10,870 nucleotides of DNA, from assembly GCA_003024985.2 (NCBI GenBank), contig PXIH01S0004921.1; one strand, 5' to 3'. Position numbers and translations under genes: made by a program. This stretch comes from Euperipatoides rowelli (taxonomy: Eukaryota > Onychophora > Udeonychophora > Euonychophora > Peripatopsidae). The notes beneath the pieces were generated by a model that saw nothing but the letters and a program-made list of their open reading frames with translations, was not told the DNA's origin and did not search any database. How positions within the stretch are numbered: position 1 is the stretch's first letter; each line of letters starts with the position of its first letter. Shown here in pieces: positions 1 to 7,876 of the stretch.

Positions 1-83
1 CTAAAGTATAAAAAACATAGTCTTCAATCTTGAATATAACGCTAAAGTATAAAAACCATTATAATCTTTAATCGTGAATATAA
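1..83. repeat. Diverged 44-nt tandem duplication at the window edge
   Basis: Two consecutive units share the ends CTAAAGTATAAAAA and GTGAATATAA/TTGAATATAA. The unit at 40-83 is 44 nt and the one at 1-39 is cut by the window edge, so more copies may lie outside. The repeat falls in the stretch that should code for the linker between endonuclease and RT of LINE-A, and both units contain an in-frame or near-frame stop. It looks like a local duplication in a dead element. Confidence 0.75.
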
Positions 84-120
84 AATCAGAAAGCAACTGA
101 TACCTCTTTTTCTCAAACTT

Positions 121-830
121 TCAAAATTTGTCAACTGTATCAGCATCATAAAAAATTTTAAAACATATGTCCGCTTTCAACATTGAATGATCAGAAATAG
201 GCACAACACAAATACAAAAAGAGGCATCCAAATATAGCTGTCGAGACATAAAAATATAGTCAATAGTAAACTGTGAATTCATCCCATAATCCCATATCTG
301 GTCAGAGGATCTTGCAAATCAAAACATTCAGAAATATTAATTAAATCAAAGAATTGACAGTATTTCGTAAATGGAATAAACTCATATACTTTTTTAAAGT
401 TGAAATCACCACAAAATATAATGTTCATGGCATTCTTAGGTATTTTGCTGTAAATAAAAACTAAAAAAGATTTATTCTCTGCCAAATTATTGCTGGCATA
501 ATAATTAATCAAAAAAATTGTTTTGTTCATATATGAAAAAGAGCAAATAATACATCTTTCATTGCTGTAAATTTTCTGGATGTCCAAAAAAGCATTATTT
601 GCTAAAAATAAAAGAATTACACCTTTAGCAAAATTCACAGCATGATGTTTAATGACATGAAAAAATGAATTAAAAGAAATATCAATTTTTGAATTATAAG
701 TTAATTTTGACTCCGGCAAGCACAAAATTGATAGCTGTTTATCAACAAATAACCTAAACACCTTCTTTAATTTATGTACAGAGTCAATACCCTGAAAATT
801 CAACAAGGCTACTGAAAAGGACAAATCCAT
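121..830 (-). pseudogene. LINE-A ORF2 N-terminal AP-type endonuclease (EEP fold), frameshifted
   Basis: Non-LTR endonucleases of this fold nick target DNA to prime reverse transcription. The ATG at 828-830 is preferred over an upstream GTG because the N-terminal strand follows it directly (MDLSFSVALLNFQG). Visible motifs in order are LNFQG near residue 11, CLPES near residue 40 (the usual QET motif, with Q and T replaced), INYYASNNLAENKS near residue 110, and the GDFN motif near residue 140. The first frame runs to 279. A one-base slip at about 283-296 moves the frame, after which IDYIFMSRQL and the catalytic-type SDHSML motif follow, ending at a stop at 121-123. The domain is therefore complete in order and length but split over two frames. 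The frame reopens past that stop as linker-like sequence and meets another stop at 1-3. It follows ORF1 after a gap of roughly 100 nt. I am confident of the fold but not of the exact LINE clade. Confidence 0.85.
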
Positions 831-934
831 AAAAAACACAAAAAATAATCACAAAAAGAAATAAGCAATAATAGAAAAAAATAACAAAATAGAAACCTCA
901 GATATAGTTCACCAGGACAAAATATCACTACCAT

Positions 935-935
935 N
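935..935. other. Ambiguous base N
   Basis: One uncalled base sits at 935, just past the ORF1 basic tail of LINE-A and before ORF2. It marks an assembly or consensus uncertainty rather than biology. Confidence 0.99.
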
Positions 936-1937
936 CAAGACTAGAAATTTCAATACTGTTATTTAGAACATTAACCATACCAGGATATTCGTGCTGCTTT
1001 CTTCTTTTGATGTCTTCTTCTCCTATTGCGACTGCAAATACAACCATTATCATTTTGCAAAGACATCTCATCACTTCCAGATGTTTCTGAACCAGCAAAA
1101 ATTCAGGTAAGTTTCCCCTAGGCTCACTCTGATCTTGCTGTTGAATACAAATTTCACTATCAACTATATTAAGCTCATTGTGTGTAGTAGAACTCTTGGC
1201 AGGTGGAGCCAAATGGGGAAAACTAGGATGAAACTCTTTGGTAGAATCCCAAAATTGATTCGAATTGATTGAAACATTAGAAAAGTCAGGGATATCCGTG
1301 TAATATCATAATCAAGTAAAAAAACAATGTTGCTTATTGACGTTTTCATAGACCTCCGAAACTAAAGTTTGAGACACTTTCAGTTTAGCGGCATATGTGA
1401 CTTTGCAAGTATGTTAAGCCTTGCAAAATGCTTTACAAGTATTACAAAAATTCAACTCACATTCACTGACAAGTTGACCAGCCCCAAGGCAACGATAGCA
1501 CGTTTTCTGAAACCTTGAATTCTTAAAAAGTATTTAACATTATTATATGTATATACAACAGGCAAATCTACAACACCAATAATATCATAGCACAAGTTCA
1601 ACCGTCACCGTCACCGAGGCAGTCTAAAACTTCACATCTTCTGGCAAATTTATTATGTTTGCCTTTAAGCTCATAATATTCCCACATGGCTGTAATAAAG
1701 TTACAAATTTCTTCTTAGTCAAATCCACAGGAACATTTTCAATGGTTATTTTAACAATTTTGTCATTATTCTTGTCCTTTACATAGTTAACTTCAGAATA
1801 GTGAAACATAGCAAACTCTACCATAAAGTTTTCAGTATTTTCCTTCATGGCAAACTTTAGATAAAAAAAGAGTTATTGGGTAATACAAAAAATTGCCTAA
1901 TTGCTTTGATAAACCCCAAAGAAATTAAAACTTTCAA
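935..1937 (-). pseudogene. LINE-A ORF1 (gag-like, RRM + CCHC knuckles + basic tail), broken
   Basis: Type I LINE ORF1 proteins bind element RNA through an RRM and zinc knuckles. Here 1624-1848 encodes an RRM-like segment beginning KITIENVPVDL, with a second strand-like piece (CGNIMSLKANI), before a stop. A strand-like stretch in another frame (DLPVVYTYNNVKYF, about 1530-1575) links it to the knuckles. The first knuckle, 1459-1500, reads CYRCLGAGQLVSEC: correct 14-residue spacing, but Gln replaces the zinc-binding His. The second, 1405-1446, keeps three Cys and a His with an in-frame stop inside. The tail continues through about 1160-1330 (PPAKSSTTHNELN) and shifts frame to a very basic segment, RNRRRRHQKKKAAR, ending at a stop at 971-973; this could have been a nuclear or RNA-binding tail. 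At least three frame changes and several stops are present. The N-terminal part is not recognisable upstream of 1937. Confidence 0.72.
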
Positions 1938-2653
1938 TAAAGCCAAGCACACACTAGTTTTCATACTTGGCAGTTTTTTTTAATGATGCAAAAGTTTTCG
2001 TAAGAGTATTCTGACACACACTAGGAGTTTTTTTTTTATTTGAAAGTTTTTCTCTTTAAGTGTGCATACTCCTGTTGTCAAAATGGAGAGTGACATTCAA
2101 CGACTACCACATTAATTGATTTGTATATTATTGTATTAAATATATATATGCATGAAAATAAATAGATTTTTTAATTTCCAAGCAGTGGCGATTTAGTTTT
2201 AAATATCAAAGCCATTTACCTGTTGTGGGTTTGCAGAATTGTCGTTTTTAATAAAAAAATAAAAAAAATAAATAGTGGCTTGTTGTGATATTCATTTAAG
2301 TGCTGCTTATATAGACACAGACATTTTTCTACTTCTTAAATTAATAGTGATATTTCATCATCGTTCCAGTTTTTGTTGGCGAAGCGAGTGGCCGGCATTT
2401 TTATTTTTTAGTTAGTAGTAAAGTCAAGTCATGTGTTCTCACAGCTTCTCACCGGTGATTGGCTGCAAAGTTTGACTCCAAGGAGAAATTCTTCAAAAAG
2501 TAGACCAGAGGTCTACTTTTGAAAGTGATAAAAGTGTTCTCTTCGAAGTCTGGTTTTCTCTAGAGTATTTTGACACACACGAGAGTATTTACCTTCGGAG
2601 TACAATTCTTTGATGCTTCAAAGAGAAATTCTCCTAGTGTGTGCTAGCCTTAA
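1938..2653. mobile_element. 710-bp MITE, Harbinger-like, with TAA target duplication
   Basis: The element proper is 1941-2650. Its left end AGCCAAGCACACACTAG and the reverse complement of its right end, AGGCTAGCACACACTAG, match at 15 of 17 positions. Each end is flanked by TAA (1938-1940 and 2651-2653), consistent with a 3-bp target duplication. The 3-bp TAA/TTA duplication with ends of this size is the usual signature of PIF/Harbinger elements, hence the tentative class. No transposase reading frame is present, so it is non-autonomous. The CACACACTAG motif recurs subterminally: at 2014-2026 next to AAGAGTATTCTGA, and at about 2572-2583 next to AGAGTATTTTGA. It abuts the recognisable end of LINE-A ORF1, so it may have inserted into that element. 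A hAT-like or other superfamily cannot be fully excluded because a 3-bp duplication can occur by chance. Confidence 0.68.
2496..2520. repeat. Perfect 11-bp hairpin inside the MITE
   Basis: AAAAGTAGACC at 2496-2506 and GGTCTACTTTT at 2510-2520 pair perfectly around a 3-base loop AGA. It lies about 130 bp inside the right end of the MITE. Function unknown; it may be a remnant of an internal inverted repeat. Confidence 0.9.
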
Positions 2654-2762
2654 GTCTTTAAGACTTCTTTAAGAACTTGTTATCCTTAACACATGTAAAA
2701 ATAACAAAATTGTCTTCAAGTAAGGGCCTAAACGCCCCCAGCCAGAATTTTTATCAATCTTT

Positions 2763-2857
2763 CATAACACAAGAGTTTTTGAATTTTTGTTATAATTTTA
2801 TTCAATAGGTGGCGCTGGTATGTTCAGCCACATACTAAACATAACACAAGGGTTTTA
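2763..2857. repeat. 18-nt direct repeat, 77-nt period
   Basis: CATAACACAAGAGTTTTT (2763-2780) recurs as CATAACACAAGGGTTTTA (2840-2857), two mismatches. The sequence between them includes a GGTGGCGCTGG stretch. It could be a short duplication or target copies around a small unknown insertion, but no inverted ends or tail are visible. Confidence 0.6.
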
Positions 2858-3792
2858 TATGTATAGATAATTAACATTTGTTTCTTAAATGCCAATTTTT
2901 TTCTCATTTTAGACATTGGCAAGATTTATTACTACATATTATTCACTTGTATACCAACATGTCGTTTAGCGATATGATTAATATTAATAGAATTGTCATG
3001 ATTTCTTACTGCTAATTTATTTGTTATATGTAAATTTATATGTCTTTGAGCTTTTACAGTTAATCGACTTAAGTTTCATTTATACGTGTGTGCAATGTTT
3101 ATTCGTTATAAAAAATGGATAGCTTTACGTAAAATCTTACACACTGTTACAGTCAGGCTTGCACACTTAAAGGGTAGACAGCCATCCATCGTTATCGTAT
3201 TTATTAGAAAATCCAACTTTTACACAGATTATCCGTTTGCTCTCCATCTTGTTATTCATTGAAACTATCATATCTAAGTAGAGGGCAGCACAGTGTTGTT
3301 TTTGTTCCAATTGATTTAGTTTGAAAACATCGTATTTGAAAATGGATTTTTGTAAAGCAGTAAATAATGTAAAACTAAAATAATTTGTACAATATTAGAC
3401 GTTTATCGAAATTCCATTTTGACGCTTAAAACCAAAACAATTGCAACCGTTAGAAATAAGAAGAGGATATGATTGGTTATTGTATAGAACAATATCATTG
3501 CTTAAAACCCAACTCTACAGAAAACTAAGAACATTTTTGCACATGCATCTACGTTAACGAGACGAGACGGATGGAAGTGGATCAGAGACTTTTCCGTAAA
3601 AGTATAAAAAAGTCTTAAACCTTATTCAATACGCTAATTTTTTTTATTGGGCATGTAATACAGCAGGATCATCGCATACCAGTTGAAACGTTTCTGCTAT
3701 TAATACTGAGATTCTTAGGGACAGATTCACAATAATTTTTTTTAGTTTCATTCCCAGCCAATCTCCGCCTCCCCCTAATCTTGTCCTTCTCA

Positions 3793-4480
3793 ATATTCCT
3801 TTTCTTACAGCCTTGGTTAATAATTATAATTTCAACCCTTCTTTATGATAACTTAGAATACCCATACAGTATGTACTAGCATCTGGATCTCATATTTCAC
3901 CTTACCCTCTAAACTCAAAACAGCCAATCAGAGTTTGGCTTGCATTCTCTCTGCAAGACAACCTTCGATTGGCTTCTATTTTATTTATTATTTATTTTTA
4001 ATACTTAAATTTGAGTTAGGGTTCATGTTGGCCATAGAGTCAAGATATGGTTAAGGGTTAGAGCTTCTTTAATTGGATAAGGAAAGGGTGAAGTCTGAGA
4101 TTTAGAAGAGACTCTAAAACACGCTTATATAATATACATTTTACCGCGTTTTGACATCTGGGCATATATTTTTGTCATTATCTTACATTTACCAGAAATT
4201 GTATCAAACTTCTAGAAATCGATCATAGGGTTGGGGAAAAATGAATTTAATACTTAGTTGGAGTTAGGGTTCAGGGTTAGGGTTAGATTAGCACTCTAAA
4301 TACCAAAAATAAAGCTGCTAGCCATCTTAACTGTACATGCGCAATAGACTAAAATGATACTTATATAAGCACGTTTTAGACTCTCGTAGATTTAGACGCT
4401 AGTCTCCCCTTTCCTAATATGCCTTTTCTTACAACTTTTGATATTATGAATTTTATAATTCAACCCTTGTTTATGGTGAC
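3793..4480. repeat. Cluster of diverged direct and inverted repeats
   Basis: Two relations are visible. First, about 60 nt at 3793-3850 (CCTTTTCTTACAGCC ... TTCAACCCTTCTTTATG) recurs in direct orientation at 4415-4480 (CCTTTTCTTACAACT ... TTCAACCCTTGTTTATG). Second, 4077-4131 is an imperfect inverted copy of 4362-4418; the best part is ACTCTAAAACACGCTTATATA against TATATAAGCACGTTTTAGACT. A shorter CCAAT-type inverted pair, AGCCAATC at about 3924 and GATTGGCT at about 3967, lies between. This is probably an old composite of foldback-like or MITE-like elements, but I could not define ends or a target duplication. Confidence 0.55.
4263..4287 (+). repeat. Short interstitial telomere-like (TTAGGG)n tract
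   Basis: The stretch reads GTTAGGGTTC followed by AGGGTTAGGGTTAGA, about four near-perfect TTAGGG units with one base changed. Single GTTAGGGTTC or TTAAGGGTTAGAG words also occur at about 4016 and 4050. TTAGGG is the common animal telomere repeat. So short a tract may be random drift, a fill-in scar or part of a repeat family, since the same GAGTTAGGGTTCA word occurs at both 4014 and 4261. Confidence 0.6.
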
Positions 4481-4883
4481 GTTGGTAGCTTACGCTTTAA
4501 AAAAAAATTATTGTTTTGAAAATTAGCCTAATTTTTTTTTTTTAATGTATAATTATTTTAATGATTAATCATTGTGCCTGATGTTAAGCTTAATCGAAGA
4601 TTAAATTTATTAACATAGATATTCATAATTATTAATAGAAATTTCTTAATTATCAATAAGTTGCCACGTACAATAATTTATTGATTACACGTGATCATCC
4701 AACTAAAACTACGTCACCGAGATATTTTATCTTTACGACTGTATTTAATTTGTCCTATTATAGACAATTTCTTATAAATAGCTTATTATCAGTTTGTATG
4801 TAAACGCTATTGATTGCTTCCGTTTTGCTATTTTGTTTTCCTTTAGAATTATTGCGAGATAATTAATACAAGTTTATTTATTG

Positions 4884-4960
4884 AGTTTTGACAAGCTGAT
4901 CTTAACTAAGTCTATTTTCGTACAAAGTTTTGACAGGCTCGAAGTATCATTTAACTAAGC
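4884..4960. repeat. Diverged tandem duplication, about 42-nt period
   Basis: AGTTTTGACAAGCT at 4884 recurs as AGTTTTGACAGGCT at 4926, and each is followed after a variable stretch by TAACTAAG. No function is apparent. Confidence 0.55.
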
Positions 4961-5007
4961 ATTATGCCAGGTCTATTAAAGGTTATAAACGTCGAAAAAT
5001 ATATGAT

Positions 5008-5042
5008 TCATCGATATAAATCATTTATTTTCATCGATATAA
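5008..5042. repeat. Direct repeat TCATCGATATAA
   Basis: TCATCGATATAA occurs at 5008-5019 and 5031-5042, a 23-nt period, in otherwise AT-rich sequence just outside LINE-B. Each copy contains the palindrome ATCGAT. Confidence 0.7.
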
Positions 5043-5121
5043 TTTTTTTTTTTTTTAAATAAAATACCGATATCATTTCTTTTCTTATAAATCTTTATTT
5101 AAAATCACTATTTGATAACGG

Positions 5122-5150
5122 TTAATTAATTATTAATTAATTAATTAATT
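5122..5150. repeat. (AATT)n simple repeat
   Basis: About 29 nt of TTAA/AATT units with one deleted base, about 40 bp outside the 3' target duplication of LINE-B. Confidence 0.9.
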
Positions 5151-5188
5151 CCTCTCTGGTAGATTTATATTTCTTTAAAATGTATTAT

Positions 5189-5204
5189 TGATGTTATTTC
5201 CAAC
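5189..5204. repeat. Target-site duplication of LINE-B, 3' copy
   Basis: TGATGTTATTTCCAAC lies directly against the poly(T) that is the minus-strand poly(A) tail. It matches 8281-8296 (TGATATTATTTCCAAC) at 15 of 16 bases. The pair fits target-primed reverse transcription and defines the element ends. Confidence 0.85.
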
Positions 5205-5220
5205 TTTTTTTTTTTTTTTT
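5205..5220 (-). other. Poly(A) tail of LINE-B
   Basis: Sixteen consecutive T on the plus strand form a minus-strand A16 tail exactly between the 3' UTR and the target duplication. Confidence 0.9.
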
Positions 5221-5242
5221 CCATTAGACGACCCTAATACAC

Positions 5243-5248
5243 TTTATT
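5243..5248 (-). promoter_or_regulatory. AATAAA polyadenylation signal of LINE-B
   Basis: TTTATT on the plus strand is AATAAA on the coding strand, 22 nt before the start of the poly(A) tail. That spacing is typical of a eukaryotic cleavage and polyadenylation signal. Confidence 0.8.
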
Positions 5249-5612
5249 ATACAACAAAATTTTACATACACATAAAACAATTAAAGATGTACAGGCTTCA
5301 AAAAAAAAACATAAGACCAATCATAAACATAAAACAATTCTTACATACATATGCCCTGCATAATCACATCAAGAAATCTGTAAGAGCTTTCACCATTCCA
5401 TCTTTTAATAAAATCACCGTTTTTCAGATATTTCCCATCATGCATGTACAAGTCAATAATGGCAAATCTAAAAAAACTCAATTGGGTTATAATTAAGTTG
5501 CTCAAAGATATGAGCATCATATATTCAAAATAATTCTGAATAAAAGCACAATATCATTGCCTCTGAATTCGCAATCATTTGAAAAAGCTCTAACCTGTTT
5601 TCAGGAAGAGCC
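5249..5612 (-). other. LINE-B 3' untranslated region
   Basis: The stretch after the last recognisable ORF2 residues down to the AATAAA signal shows no conserved coding signal. A plus-strand open frame across it is antisense and has no protein features. A cytosine-rich run at about 5616-5632 (a G-run on the element strand) sits at the border with ORF2. Confidence 0.65.
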
Positions 5613-6425
5613 TTAACCCCCCCCCTCCCCCCAAATATATTAGAACAAAACCCTTCAAAGGCTCAAAATGACTCCATTCAAAGAATATGGGCTGTATGTC
5701 CTCATTCTCTTGACAATATGAACAGGTTTCTATAATCTGCATATTATACCTATTTATAAGAAAAGTTTGAATAGGGAGGATTTGATAATATATTTTGATA
5801 ACAAAATTAACAATATTAGGAGAAGCAAGCTTCCATGCTCTAAACTTGTAACATTTTCTTCAAAAATAGTAACAATCATTTTAATAGGAGCTGATTCATT
5901 AACAATTCGTAAACCTTATACCCAATTTTTCCCCTCTTATACAAATTAAGATCATCAGACAAATCACTGTAGAACTTGAGTGTTTTTACAATCTGTCAGG
6001 TCCTGTCAAATGTTGCTACGTAAACATCAATCAATAGCCTATGACCTCCCAAAATAGGGGGAAGGAGGGATAGTTTCAGTAGGAATCACTCCCATCATAT
6101 ACTCATTTTGTATCAATAGATCAAGAAATGTTATTACCCTATTATATATACATATTTTATTAACTAAACCCAAAATGTGCGGGCCCAGCCCACCCATTGA
6201 CACAGGTCAAGTCATAATGTGATTGGATATAGGAATTCTACCTCTTCCCCAAATAAAAGCACCGTCATTCTCTTATGAAATGTTTTAGTCAAAATGTAGT
6301 GATGACTTAAATACAAAATCTTAGGAATCAAATATATGTTTGAGATCTGAATTTTTTGCATAATAGAAAAATGTTTATACGTCAAAATCTCAATCTTATA
6401 TGAAAGGGATAAATGCACAAAAGTA
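5613..6425 (-). pseudogene. LINE-B ORF2 C-terminal part: RT thumb, connection and zinc finger
   Basis: The frame 6212-6425 contains a motif typical of the L1-group region after the RT palm: IMQKIQISNIYLIPKILY followed by TKTFHKRMTVLLF (family form: S..GRi.i.....PK.lY, then k.i....F.W). The next frame, about 6039-6204, starts SMGGLGPHILGLVNK, the GGL motif that normally follows. A third segment, about 5613-5844, starts FRAWKLASPNIVNF and ends in CSYCQENEDIQPIFFEW, the C-terminal CCHC finger (C..C....E.I.H.FF.C) with His changed to Pro and the last Cys to Trp. Between 5844 and 6039 the frame is disrupted, though KIGYKVYELLMNQ is plausible linker. No RT palm motif (YADD-like) is present anywhere in the element. 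At least three frame changes and several stops make it non-functional. Confidence 0.75.
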
Positions 6426-6853
6426 CACACTCCTACTAGCCACATCCATATTTAAATCACCCACCATTATAATACGACAATCAAATTTGTCCACAAGGTT
6501 CACAATTTCAACTATAGTCGATTTATTTTGAGACAGATTATTATTACCATAGTAGTTGACCAAAACCAGTGCTTCACCCTGATTCAAGAGGGTCAGAATA
6601 ATATATATCTCATTTATTGCCAATTGCTTAACATTAGTACATGGACCATGTTTAAGAACCATTGTAATAACTCCAGCCTTACCCAAAAGTGATGAACCGA
6701 TTCCAACAAAGTCAATTTCTTATAGTAAACTTGGTAAACTTGCACTTGAAGAGAGTCTCTTGAAGTCAAACTAATTGTATGTCTTTATTAAACACTTCAT
6801 GAGGGATGTTTCTATCCTAGTAAGCACTTCCCAATCCTATAACATTTAAGGAT
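6396..6853 (-). pseudogene. LINE-B ORF2 N-terminal AP-type endonuclease, C-terminally deleted
   Basis: The N-terminal strand reads SLNVIGLGSA (about 6825-6853) in a frame with stops, followed by LQETLFKC (about 6745-6765), which keeps the catalytic-type QET motif lost in LINE-A. After a frame change near 6720, IDFVGIGSS and GKAGVITMVLKHG follow. Then come LVNYYGNNNLSQNKS and the GDLN motif in IIMVGDLNMDVA. Soon after GDLN the sequence leaves the endonuclease: no IDYI or SDH motif follows, and RT-thumb sequence begins in another frame by about 6400. So roughly the last third of the endonuclease is gone along with the RT core. ORF1 ends about 85 nt upstream. Confidence 0.8.
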
Positions 6854-7240
6854 ATCAAAGAAGTGTTATATAATCAAAAAAAATTATTTAAAATTTTTTT
6901 TTGAAGCCATTGCATGTAATTTATGTGTCCAAACAATTTAGACTTGCGTGCTCTCATTATTCTCACTAACTCTTATCTTTATAGCTGACGACTGAGATAC
7001 ACTATCAGTCACTGGTTGTGAAATATTCTGAATATGGATTTCCTTAAAGTCCATTTTGGCAACCACATCCGTTGCCATCAACTCATGAGAATTCTGCAGC
7101 AAAGCATTACCTGCAACCTTTCTATCTTTATAGATGTCATCAACTGACTGCTGACTTAAATAGAAGTTAGCTGCATTAGACACAGGGCATTGATGTTCAG
7201 ACCCTTGTAAACTGTGCCAATCTGAATAATATTTAAGATG

Positions 7241-7281
7241 ACAAGCAGGGGCAAAATGGCCCTCTTTGGACAGTTAAAACA
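7241..7281 (-). other. CCHC zinc knuckle of LINE-B ORF1 with one-base deletion
   Basis: The codons for CFNCPK and those for EGHFAPAC lie in different frames joined within 41 nt. A CX2CX4HX4C knuckle takes 42 nt, so a single lost base explains the break precisely. The three Cys and the His are all present. Confidence 0.85.
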
Positions 7282-7356
7282 TATAGACCTCTTCCTTAGA
7301 TTTTTAATAAGACATTAGCATCATTACGTTGATATAGTTGATATACGATTGGTGCA

Positions 7357-7388
7357 TCTTCCTTTTTTTACATCTTCCTTTTTTAATG
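7357..7388. repeat. 16-nt tandem duplication within LINE-B ORF1
   Basis: CATCTTCCTTTTTTTA at 7357-7372 is followed by CATCTTCCTTTTTTAA. Sixteen is not a multiple of three, so the duplication moves the reading frame between the RRM and the knuckle. It ends in T-runs, which suggests slippage. Confidence 0.85.
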
Positions 7389-7876
7389 TTCTTCAAATAG
7401 ACACTATTAATAGTCCCATAAGTCTCAAGAAATGGTAGAAGCTCACTTTCAACAATATGCCGAGGTAGGTTTTCAACAGAAATTCGAAAGTCTTTTGATG
7501 GCATTTCATCATTTAGAAATAACATCTGAAAAGTGCCCAACTGTTTACAATTACTCCGAAATGCCTGTATCATCTCGCCATTAACAAATTGAACAAACAC
7601 AAATTTTGAGTTCGGGAGATTAAACAATTGGCAAACATAGTCAATTAAATTATATTCTATGCAAAACTGAATAATGGTATTCAAGCTTACCTTGCAAAGT
7701 TCACCTCTAATATGAGTGGTAATGATAATTGAATTCTCCGTAATGATATCGTATAAAGAGTAGCACCATTGAACATATTCACGAGCCCTACAAACTGTCT
7801 CAGCTAACGATAAATTATTAATACTAGTAATCCAGTGGTCGAAATTCGACCAATAACTTATAAGAGAAGACGCCAT

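Larger units (their letters stand above)
1..1937 (-). mobile_element. LINE-A: decayed L1-group non-LTR retrotransposon, 3' part outside window
   Basis: Reading the minus strand from about 1937 to 1 gives, in order, an RRM-like segment, two CCHC-type zinc-knuckle remnants, a basic tail, a short gap, and an AP-type endonuclease with its C-terminal SDH motif. This is the order expected of a two-ORF LINE with a type I ORF1. The RT domain, 3' UTR and tail would lie to the left of base 1. The 5' limit is not resolved: recognisable ORF1 sequence stops near 1937, where a MITE begins, and I could not show that LINE sequence resumes beyond 2653. The relation to LINE-B at 5205-8280 is visible in shared endonuclease residues (NYY..NNL..NKS in both) and ORF1 order, but the copies differ at many positions and are not recent duplicates. 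Several frameshifts and stops show it is inactive. An uncalled base N lies at 935. Confidence 0.8.
2654..5188. other. Non-coding AT-rich spacer between MITE and LINE-B
   Basis: No reading frame with recognisable protein signal, RNA gene or transposon end was found over this 2.5-kb stretch in either strand. It contains an 18-nt direct repeat with two mismatches (CATAACACAAGAGTTTTT at 2763-2780, again at 2840-2857), a repeat cluster at 3793-4480, a short TTAGGG-like tract, a diverged 42-nt duplication at 4884-4960, a 12-nt direct repeat at 5008-5042 and an (AATT)n tract at 5122-5150. Old, decayed repeats probably make up much of it. A distant regulatory region cannot be excluded from sequence alone. 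Confidence 0.7.
6938..7876 (-). pseudogene. LINE-B ORF1 (gag-like, RRM + CCHC knuckle), frameshifted
   Basis: The ATG at 7874-7876 (MASSLISYW) is chosen over an upstream GTG because it is the first ATG. The first frame runs 191 codons to 7304. Near its end is an RRM-like segment: RISVENLPRHI, then LPFLETYGTINSVYL, followed by a basic stretch. A 16-nt tandem duplication at 7357-7388 lies just after and shifts the frame. A zinc knuckle at 7241-7281 shows CFNCPK and then GHFAPAC. It spans 41 nt instead of the 42 needed for 14 codons, so one base is missing inside it. The tail, 6938-7183, is Ser/Gln/Asn-rich and ends ENNESTQV. The order RRM then CCHC is that of type I LINE ORF1 RNA-binding proteins. 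Compared with LINE-A the knuckle keeps its His, but the basic tail seen there is absent. Confidence 0.78.

Noticed and set aside
2654-5188. tRNA, 5S or SINE-type A and B box promoters
   Set aside because: No convincing B box (GGTTCGANTCC type) or clover-leaf candidate was found by eye in either strand.
5188-5496. Plus-strand open frame of about 100 codons with a Phe-rich start
   Set aside because: It begins in the poly(T) of the LINE-B tail and is antisense to the LINE 3' UTR.
5767-5949. Plus-strand open frame of 60 codons
   Set aside because: Antisense to the LINE-B ORF2 C-terminal region, where the minus strand shows the recognised zinc-finger segment.
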